Assembly (NCBI GenBank): GCA_946481425.1
Contig: CAMLNT010000015.1
Location: forward strand, 1-22,563
Direction of reading: 5' to 3'
Length of the DNA stretch: 22,563 bases
Origin: an uncultured Brevundimonas sp.
GTDB lineage: Bacteria; Pseudomonadota; Alphaproteobacteria; Caulobacterales; Caulobacteraceae
Shown piece by piece: positions 6,956 through 13,379 of this stretch. The notes under the pieces were generated by a model. The model did no database searches. It was not told where the DNA came from and was given only the letters and a program-made list of their open reading frames with translations. The translations under genes were made by a program, and so were the position numbers. Position 1 is the stretch's first letter. Each line of letters opens with the position of its first letter.

Positions 6956-8164
6956 TTAGGGCTGGGCGCCCGAGATGCTGGCGCCGTCGGGAGCGAAATA
7001 GGCGTCGATAGCCTGGGTAACGGTCTCCATCAGCCGCCGCCGGCTGGCCGCGTCGGCGAGGTAGGCCTCGTCTTCCGGATTGGTGATGAACCCCATCTCC
7101 AGAAGGACCGCCGGAACGTCGGGAGCCAGAAGGACCGCCAGATTCTCGTTGCGATGACTGCGGGCCAGCAGCGGCGCTTCGCGCCCGACGTGGTTCAGCA
7201 GAATGCCCGCGAACACCGACGACCGGTTCAGCGTGGCCCGCTGGGTCAGATCGAGCAGCACCCGGCGGACCGCCGGATCACCCGCCGGAAGATCCATGCC
7301 GCCATAGGCGCCGCCGGTCAGGACCTGGGTCGCGGCGCGCTCGGTGCCGCGGTCCGACAGGGTATAGACGCTGGCGCCGCGGGTGTCCGGATTGCCTCCC
7401 GCGTCTGCGTGCAACGAAATGAAGAGGTCCGCGTCGGCCTCCCGGGCGATCGCCACGCGACGGGCCAAAGGCACAAGGACATCCGTCGACCGGGTCAGCA
7501 CGACCCGGTAACGGCCCGTCGCCTCCAACTGGCGCCGCAGCTCCAACGCCGCGGCCAGGGTCAGATCGGCCTCTTCGGCGTCACCGCCCAAGGCGCCGGG
7601 GTCCGAACCGCCGTGACCGGCGTCGATGACGATAACCTGGCGCTCAGGTTGACGCGGCGCGCGATCCTGGACCGGCGGTGGCGGCGTTCGACCTTCTTCG
7701 GCGCGCGGGGCGGAGCCCGGCGCCGTCAGGTCGATGACGTAGCGATAGACCTCCACCCCATCCCCGGGCGGAAGCAGGAACCTGCGGCTGACTTCGGCCG
7801 GGCGCGTCAGCGCCAGTTGCAGGCGCGCCGCGCCAGCCGCCTGGTCGATCTCATAGCTGCGCACGAGCCCGACGCCGTCCCCGGACAGGCCGCGTCCGGC
7901 GTCCACACCGGCCAGGTCCACGATCAGGGACGGGTCACCCTGGCTGTCGGCGATTCGTCCGCTGGCGGAGCGGGTAAGCTCCACGACAACGCGCGTCCGT
8001 TCTGCGTCTCCGCCAAAGCGCACCCGCACGACATCCGCACGCTCGGGTCCGTCGGCCAGGCCCTGTCCGGCGGCGAACGCCACGACCACGAAGGCGGCGA
8101 GCGCGGTCAGCGTCACGGCGACCCGCCGCGCGCTCCCGAACAATCCGCTTCTGATCCCGACCAC
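6956..8164 (-). CDS. amiC: N-acetylmuramoyl-L-alanine amidase, AMIN + Amidase_3
   Basis: About 402 residues. Periplasmic zinc amidase that cuts the bond between MurNAc and L-Ala and splits septal peptidoglycan. Order (GTG-start numbering): signal peptide with RR and a hydrophobic core (about 13-35), an AMIN peptidoglycan-targeting domain (about 44-145), a proline-rich linker, and a catalytic Amidase_3 domain (about 175-392). Zinc ligands are H184 (IDAGHGGSDPGA) and H252 (SLHADA), with E198 probably the third; the catalytic glutamate is E356 (LLEMGFITNPEDE). The long frame begins at TTG 8215, but GTG at 8164 has GGAG 8 bases upstream and directly precedes a proper signal peptide, so I prefer it. 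AmiC enzymes usually need a LytM-domain activator; the M23 gene in this window keeps its own zinc ligands and is not an obvious candidate. First gene of the amiC-mrcA-prfB run, divergent from rne. Confidence 0.94.
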   Translation of the reverse strand: MVGIRSGLFGSARRVAVTLTALAAFVVVAFAAGQGLADGPERADVVRVRFGGDAERTRVVVELTRSASGRIADSQGDPSLIVDLAGVDAGRGLSGDGVGLVRSYEIDQAAGAARLQLALTRPAEVSRRFLLPPGDGVEVYRYVIDLTAPGSAPRAEEGRTPPPPVQDRAPRQPERQVIVIDAGHGGSDPGALGGDAEEADLTLAAALELRRQLEATGRYRVVLTRSTDVLVPLARRVAIAREADADLFISLHADAGGNPDTRGASVYTLSDRGTERAATQVLTGGAYGGMDLPAGDPAVRRVLLDLTQRATLNRSSVFAGILLNHVGREAPLLARSHRNENLAVLLAPDVPAVLLEMGFITNPEDEAYLADAASRRRLMETVTQAIDAYFAPDGASISGAQP

Positions 8165-8576
8165 GCCGGCTTCTCCAAACGCTTCGCGGCCATGATGCCA
8201 GAGCGATGATCCCAAAGGGTTAACCTGCGGCGTACCCCGGGGCGCTTTCGCGACTTTCTTTTCCCCCCTTCATCTTGCTAAAAGGGGCTCGCTCGCCCAG
8301 CTAGCTCTCCGAGGAGGCAGGCGCGAAGGGCTTGCGCTCCCGGCGTGTCCGACACGGCTGTGCTTCAGACGCTGACGATTCGCCGCCCTTCCGCGCATCT
8401 GCGCGACCTATAGAGACACGACCCCATGGGCCGCACCGCCGCCGTTATCCGGCTTGGATCAGGACCCGCCTTCGGCGGCCTGACCGCGTGTGCGCCATTC
8501 ACCCCCCAGTTGAGGCGAGCCGCCGGCGTCCTGAGAGGACTGCCCGCTTTGGCGCGCCCCGGAGACCATCACGACC
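8165..8576 (+). promoter_or_regulatory. Divergent amiC/rne intergenic region and structured rne leader
   Basis: This 412-base gap has no gene I can support. It must hold promoters for amiC (minus) and rne (plus). Near amiC, on the minus strand, is a TTAACC half-site (about 8219-8224). On the plus strand there is a GCTAAAAG sequence (8277-8284) resembling the Caulobacter -10 form GCTANAWC, and TATAGA at 8409-8414; neither has a good -35. The part next to rne folds: CGCGCA/TGCGCG (8392-8405), and a ten-pair hairpin (8459-8463 and 8466-8470 with 8474-8483, a 2-base bulge, loop TTC). RNase E genes in other bacteria have long leaders through which the enzyme limits its own mRNA. That such control exists here is inference. 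Confidence 0.45.
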
Positions 8577-11039
8577 ATGTCGAAAATCATGCTGATCGAC
8601 GCGGCGCATGCGGAAGAAACCCGCGTCGCCGTCGTCAACGACCGCCGGGTTGAGGATTTCGATTTCGAAAGCCGCGACCGTAAACAGCTTCGCGGCAACA
8701 TCTATCTGGCCAAGGTCACGCGCGTAGAGCCGAGCCTTCAGGCCGCCTTCGTCGAATACGGCGGAAACCGTCACGGCTTCCTCGCCTTCAACGAAATCCA
8801 TCCGGACTACTACCAGATCCCGGTCGCCGACCGCGAAGCCATCATGGCCGAGGCGGAGACCGAGGAAGAGAAGGCCGAGGCCGAGGCTGAAGCCGAGAAC
8901 GACGACGGCCTGTCGGCCGACGAGGCCAAGCTGCGCCGCCGCCTGATGCGCCGCTACAAGATTCAGGAAGTGATCCGCCGCCGGCAGATCCTGCTGGTCC
9001 AGGTCGTCAAGGAAGAGCGCGGCGCCAAGGGCGCGGCCCTGACCACCCGCCTGTCGCTGGCCGGCCGCTACTGTGTCCTTATGCCTAACACCGGCAAGGG
9101 CGGCGGCATCTCGCGCAAGATCACCTCGGCCGCGGACCGCAAGCGCCTGAAGGCCGCCGCCCAGTCGCTCGACGTGCCGCACGGCATGGGCCTGATTATC
9201 CGCACGGCCGGGGCCAAGCGGACCAAGGCCGAGATCAAGCGCGATTACGAATATCTGCTGCGCCTGTGGGAAGACATCCGCGAGACGACGCTGAGCTCGC
9301 ATGCGCCGACCCTGATCTATGAGGAGGAAAACCTCGTCCGCCGCGCGGTGCGCGACATGTTCGACAAGGATTTCGAAAGCCTGCAGGTCGAGGGCGAGGA
9401 CGCCTGGCGAGAAGCCCGCGATTTCATGCGCGTGCTGTCGCCGTCGCTCGCCAAGAAGGTCCAGCTCTACGAGGGCTCCACGCCCCTCTTCGTCAAGAAC
9501 AAGGTCGAGGACGTCCTGGCGCAACTTCAGACGCCAGTCGTTTCCCTGAAATCCGGCGGCTACCTGGTCATCAACCAGACCGAGGCCCTGGTCGCGATCG
9601 ACGTCAACTCGGGCAAGGCGACCAAGGAACGCAACATCGAGGCGACCGCCCTCAAGACTAACCTTGAGGCCGCCGAGGAAGCCGCCCGCCAGATGCGCCT
9701 GCGCGACCTGGCCGGTCTGGTGGTCATCGACTTCATCGACATGGAGGAGTCGAAGAACAACCGCGCTGTTGAGAAGACGCTCGCGGCCGCGCTCGAGGCC
9801 GATCGCGCCCGCATCCAGATGGGCAAGATCTCTCAGTTCGGCCTGATGGAAATCAGCCGCCAGCGCCGCCGCATGGGCCTGCTCGAGGGCGTGACCCACG
9901 TCTGCGAACACTGCGCCGGCACCGGCCGCATCCGCTCGACGGAATCGGCCGCCCTGCTCGCCATGCGCGCTGCCGAGATGGAGGCTGGCAAGGGTCCGGG
10001 CGCCGTCACCCTGCGCGCGCCGGCCGCCGTCGCCCTCTACATCCTCAACAACAAGCGCGACGCTCTGGCGCGGCTTCACGCCACGGCGGGCCTGTTCGTC
10101 AGCGTTCAGGTCGACGACAGTCTGTCGAACGGCGAATGCGCTCTCGACCGCATCGAAATGGCAGAGATCCCGGTTCCGGTCGCACCGGCCGTGACCCGCT
10201 CGCGCGTCGCCTATCGTCCGGAAGACGAGGCCGACGAAGCCGTCGAGGACGACGTCGACGAGGACGAGGAAAGCGAAGCCGACGAGTCGACCGACGATGA
10301 CGTCGCCGAGGCGGCTTCCGATCGCGACGACCGTGACGACGGCGAAGGCCGTGGACGCGGCGGACGCCGTCGCCGTCGCCGGCGGGGTGGTGGCCGCCGC
10401 GATGAGGGCGAAGGCCCGCGCGACGAGGCCGAGGCCACGCCGGGTCCGCGCTCGGACGATGACGACGAGGGCGGTCAACGCCGCCGCCGTCGGGGCCGCC
10501 GTGGCGGACGACGCGGCCGCGAGGACGATGGCGGCCGCGACGAGGTCTACGGTTGGGTCCGCGGCCGTACTCCGTCGCTCGAAGACCCTTATGTCTGGTT
10601 CGATCCCCTGGAACGCCGCTCCAGCCCGCCGCCATCGGCTGCGCGCTCCGAGCCGGTGACGGCCGAAGCCATCGAGACCCCCTCCGAGGCTGCAGAGAAG
10701 GCACCCGCTGCCGAAGCTCGCCCCGAGGGCCGCCGCCGCCGCGTTCGCCGCAAGACCCCGCGCGCGGAGGCCGTGGAGACAGTGGCTGACGCCGGAGCCG
10801 AGGTCGAAGCTGTCGACGCGGCCGAGGACGCGCCCATGACGATCGAGGCTTCCGTCGCGCCCGAGGCGATAGAGCCGGAGATCGAGCCGGTCGTTGAGGC
10901 TGCGCCCGAACCGCAACCCGAGCCGGAGCCGGCTCCCAAACCTGCACCGGTCGAGGCCAAAGAAAAGCCACCGGTCGAGGGCGAGATCACCGCGCCGCCT
11001 GAAAAGCCCAAGCGGGGCTGGTGGCGTCTGGGGCGCTGA
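8577..11039 (+). CDS. rne: Ribonuclease E, degradosome scaffold
   Basis: 820 residues. Essential endoribonuclease for mRNA decay and for rRNA/tRNA maturation. The N-terminal catalytic half contains an S1 domain (about 35-130). It is broken by an acidic, alpha-helical insert around 87-125 (AEAETEEEKAEAEAEAE), which explains why the Mg-binding aspartates fall at D342 (AIDVNSGKAT) and D385 (VVIDFIDMEE), 39 later than E. coli D303 and D346. The zinc link is C443-x-x-C446 (CEHCAGTG). The C-terminal half is disordered: an acidic block (about 545-585), two arginine-rich RNA-binding blocks (about 590-605 and 634-650), an A/E/P-rich stretch, and a final KRGWWRLGR. In Caulobacter the terminal GWW motif docks on the PNPase KH ring; here it is G814-W815-W816. 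It is followed 34 bases later by the M48 gene. Confidence 0.97.
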   Translation: MSKIMLIDAAHAEETRVAVVNDRRVEDFDFESRDRKQLRGNIYLAKVTRVEPSLQAAFVEYGGNRHGFLAFNEIHPDYYQIPVADREAIMAEAETEEEKAEAEAEAENDDGLSADEAKLRRRLMRRYKIQEVIRRRQILLVQVVKEERGAKGAALTTRLSLAGRYCVLMPNTGKGGGISRKITSAADRKRLKAAAQSLDVPHGMGLIIRTAGAKRTKAEIKRDYEYLLRLWEDIRETTLSSHAPTLIYEEENLVRRAVRDMFDKDFESLQVEGEDAWREARDFMRVLSPSLAKKVQLYEGSTPLFVKNKVEDVLAQLQTPVVSLKSGGYLVINQTEALVAIDVNSGKATKERNIEATALKTNLEAAEEAARQMRLRDLAGLVVIDFIDMEESKNNRAVEKTLAAALEADRARIQMGKISQFGLMEISRQRRRMGLLEGVTHVCEHCAGTGRIRSTESAALLAMRAAEMEAGKGPGAVTLRAPAAVALYILNNKRDALARLHATAGLFVSVQVDDSLSNGECALDRIEMAEIPVPVAPAVTRSRVAYRPEDEADEAVEDDVDEDEESEADESTDDDVAEAASDRDDRDDGEGRGRGGRRRRRRRGGGRRDEGEGPRDEAEATPGPRSDDDDEGGQRRRRRGRRGGRRGREDDGGRDEVYGWVRGRTPSLEDPYVWFDPLERRSSPPPSAARSEPVTAEAIETPSEAAEKAPAAEARPEGRRRRVRRKTPRAEAVETVADAGAEVEAVDAAEDAPMTIEASVAPEAIEPEIEPVVEAAPEPQPEPEPAPKPAPVEAKEKPPVEGEITAPPEKPKRGWWRLGR

Positions 11040-11073
11040 CCATCACCGGGCGCCGCTGTCGAGGAGTATGCAC

Positions 11074-12453
11074 ATGACCAGATCTTGGCGTGGATGGCTT
11101 TCGGCGGCGGCGGCGGTGGCAGTGTGGGTGACGACTCCGGTCCTCGCGCACGCCCAGTCCGTCATCCGGGACACGGAAATCGAGATGATCATCCGGGAGG
11201 GAGCCGACCCCATCCTGGAGGCGTCCGGGCTCAATCCCGACGACGTGACGATCATGCTGATCAGCGATCCGACGCTGAACGCCTTCGCCACCCAGGGCCA
11301 GCGGATGGGCTTCCACACCGGCTTGATCCTGGAAGCCGACACGCCCAACCAGTTCCTCGGCGTGCTGGCCCATGAAGCCGGACACCTGTCGGGCGGACAC
11401 ACCATCCGCAACGAAATCAACCAGGCCGGCATGAAGCCCTTCCTGCTGACCATGGGCCTTGGGGTCCTGGCCATGCTGGCGGGCGCGCCGGACGCCGGCG
11501 CCCTGCTGATCGGCAACTCCGGCTATTTCGGCACCCTGGGCGCCCTCACCTATTCGCGCAGCCAGGAAGCGGCCGCCGACCAGGCCGCCCTTACCGCCAT
11601 GGAGGCCGCCGGCATATCGGGTCGCGGCCTGCTCGAGTTCTTCGAGGAGTTCCGTTACCAGGAGCTGTTCTCGGACGAGCGCCAATACCCCTTCTTCCGA
11701 AGCCACCCGATGTCGAATGAGCGGATCGCCGCCCTCCGCCGCCGGGTGCAGGAACAGGCCCACTACGACGCGGTCGACAGCGAGGAGGATCTCGCCCAGT
11801 TCCGGATCGTCCAGGCCAAGATCTACGCCTTCCTGAATGCGCCGACCTATACGCTGAACCGGTATCCGGTGACCGACACCTCGTTCGAGGCGCGCTATGC
11901 CCGCGCCATCGCCGCCTACCGCGGCACCAACACAGAAGACGCCCTTCGCCAGATCGACGCCCTGATCGAGGAAAATCCCGACAACGCCTTCCTGTGGGAG
12001 CTCCGCGGCCAGGTCCTGTTCGAGAGCGGGCGCGCCGCCGAGGCCGAACCGGCGCACCGCCGCTCGGTCGAGCTGATGCCCGAGGCCGGCCTGCTGCGCC
12101 TCAACCTGGCCCAGGCCATCATCGCTTCGGACGATCCGACCCGAATGCAGGAAGGCATCGCCGAACTGCACCGGTCGCTGGCTTTCGAGCGCGACAATCC
12201 CTTCGCCTATCTGCTGATGTCGCAAGCCTACGGAGCGCTCGGTGAGGACGGCCAGGCGCGGCTGGCGCAGGCCGAGTACCACTTCGCCATCAACGAGATG
12301 GAGGACGCCCAGCGAGCCGCCGTCTTCGCCCGGTCCCGCCTTGACCGCGGTTCCGCCGGCTGGCAGCGGGCGGTGGACATCATTCTCGCCTCCGGCGCCA
12401 CCTTCGAGGACATCGAGGAACTCGATCGCTCAGAAGCCGCCGGCGGACGCTGA
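11074..12453 (+). CDS. M48 family metalloprotease with C-terminal TPR-like region (BepA-like)
   Basis: 459 residues. Exported zinc protease probably involved in outer-membrane protein quality control. Signal peptide about 1-28, ending LAHAQ. The M48 domain (about 35-225) has the catalytic H100-E-A-G-H104 and the third zinc ligand E165 in SRSQEAAADQ, with a hydrophobic hairpin around 122-150 between them. From about residue 280 the sequence becomes alpha-helical with TPR-like repeats (for example RYARAIAAYRGTNTEDALRQI and FLWELRGQVLFESGRAAEAEPAH). That is the same order as E. coli BepA/YfgC, which degrades stalled LptD and BAM substrates. I chose ATG 11074 because GAGGAG (11061-11066) lies 7 bases upstream; the earlier ATG at 11068 is too close to it. 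It lies 10 bases before the DsbA-like gene, so the two probably form an operon. The substrate is unknown. Confidence 0.9.
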   Translation: MTRSWRGWLSAAAAVAVWVTTPVLAHAQSVIRDTEIEMIIREGADPILEASGLNPDDVTIMLISDPTLNAFATQGQRMGFHTGLILEADTPNQFLGVLAHEAGHLSGGHTIRNEINQAGMKPFLLTMGLGVLAMLAGAPDAGALLIGNSGYFGTLGALTYSRSQEAAADQAALTAMEAAGISGRGLLEFFEEFRYQELFSDERQYPFFRSHPMSNERIAALRRRVQEQAHYDAVDSEEDLAQFRIVQAKIYAFLNAPTYTLNRYPVTDTSFEARYARAIAAYRGTNTEDALRQIDALIEENPDNAFLWELRGQVLFESGRAAEAEPAHRRSVELMPEAGLLRLNLAQAIIASDDPTRMQEGIAELHRSLAFERDNPFAYLLMSQAYGALGEDGQARLAQAEYHFAINEMEDAQRAAVFARSRLDRGSAGWQRAVDIILASGATFEDIEELDRSEAAGGR

Positions 12454-12463
12454 CAGGATACGC

Positions 12464-13243
12464 ATGACCGACACGCCGCCGCAGGAGCCCCGCCGCCAGA
12501 GCATGCTGGACCGGTTCAATCCCGGGTGGGCGGCCCTGGTCATCTCGTTGATCGCCCTGATCCTGGCGGCAGCGCCTTTCGTGACCGGCGGCATGACCGG
12601 TCCGGTCCGGAGCGCCCTGCTCAACAATCCGGAAATTCTGCGTGAGGCCAGCCAGCGTCTGCAGGAACAGGAAGTCGCCGCCGTCCGCGAGGCGGCCCGC
12701 GCCGCCATCGCCCAGAACTTGCCGGCCCTGAACAACGACGCCCGCGATCCCGTGATCGGGCCGGCCAGCGCCCCCGTTACGGTCGTCCAGTTCTTCGATT
12801 ACCGCTGCCCCTACTGCAAGCAGATCGCCGACGACTACATGAGGCTGGTCGCCGCCAATCCGGACGTTCGCTTCGTTTTCAAGGAATGGCCGATCCTGGA
12901 CCGGGACGAGCCGCTGTCGGAATACGCCGCGCGCGCCGCCCTGGCCGCCTGGCGCCAGGGCCGCTACGCCGAGGTGCATCAGGCGCTGATGGGCGCCCAG
13001 ACCATCGACAACGCCTCGGTCGATGCGATCATGGCGGCCCAAGGGGTCGACATGACCCGCGCCCGCGCCGACATCGCCGCAGCAGAGACCGGCCAGCACC
13101 TGACCGACATCATGCAGCTCGCCCAGGGCATCGGCGCCTCGGGCACCCCGACCTTCATCGTCAACGGCGAGATGGTCGAAGCGCGCTCGATCCAGGACAT
13201 CCAGGCTGCCATCGACGATGCCCGCCGGGCCCCCACGGCCTGA
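12464..13243 (+). CDS. Membrane-anchored DsbA-family thiol:disulfide oxidoreductase
   Basis: 259 residues. Periplasmic thioredoxin-fold protein anchored by one N-terminal transmembrane helix (about 21-42). A charged helical segment (about 48-85) resembles the oligomerisation arm of Com1/ScsC-type proteins. The DsbA fold follows, with active site C115-P-Y-C118 in FFDYRCPYCKQ and the cis-proline in ASGTPTFIVNG near the C-terminus. CPYC is the motif of ScsC-like isomerases and Com1-like proteins; classical DsbA has CPHC. Oxidase and isomerase roles are both possible and cannot be separated from sequence. The start ATG has AGGA about 6 bases upstream. Its position right behind the M48 protease suggests a shared role in exported-protein folding and turnover. 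No DsbB or DsbD partner is in the window. Confidence 0.9.
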   Translation: MTDTPPQEPRRQSMLDRFNPGWAALVISLIALILAAAPFVTGGMTGPVRSALLNNPEILREASQRLQEQEVAAVREAARAAIAQNLPALNNDARDPVIGPASAPVTVVQFFDYRCPYCKQIADDYMRLVAANPDVRFVFKEWPILDRDEPLSEYAARAALAAWRQGRYAEVHQALMGAQTIDNASVDAIMAAQGVDMTRARADIAAAETGQHLTDIMQLAQGIGASGTPTFIVNGEMVEARSIQDIQAAIDDARRAPTA

Positions 13244-13316
13244 TCCGGCCACGGATGGCCACCATGGCCGAATTGCCGCGATCGGGGCTTTAATCTGAGA
13301 CGCAGTCGCAATTTTC

Positions 13317-13332
13317 TTGCGAGTGCTTCTCA
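13317..13332 (+). promoter_or_regulatory. Fur-box-like operator before the siderophore receptor
   Basis: TTGCGAGTGCTTCTCA agrees at 13 of 16 bases with TTGAGAATGATTCTCA, a common form of the Fur recognition sequence. It lies 47 bases before the receptor start codon and overlaps a small inverted repeat CGCAA-N5-TTGCG (13307-13321). Iron repression of the receptor is the obvious reading. No clear -35/-10 pair could be placed, so this remains a motif match. Confidence 0.45.
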
Positions 13333-13379
13333 GCCTCGCTAATCGCCCCGACTGTTATCCACTCGGGGCTCTCCTCTCC

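Noticed and set aside
4278..6959. Two long plus-strand frames (4278-5801 and 5853-6959) opposite prfB and mrcA
   Set aside because: They lie antisense to genes with complete catalytic motifs and contain no family signature.
8332..8653. Small plus-strand frames (87 and 75 codons) in the rne leader
   Set aside because: Low-complexity, Arg/Pro-rich composition, no good ribosome-binding site and no recognisable domain; the second overlaps the rne start in another frame.
8499..10916. An 805-codon open frame on the minus strand opposite rne
   Set aside because: It is antisense to the conserved RNase E gene, has repetitive low-information sequence and no recognisable domain. Long antisense frames are expected at this GC content.
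13250..13270. Terminator after the DsbA-like gene (GGCCA-CCA-TGGCC)
   Set aside because: A five-pair stem without a U-run is too weak to support.
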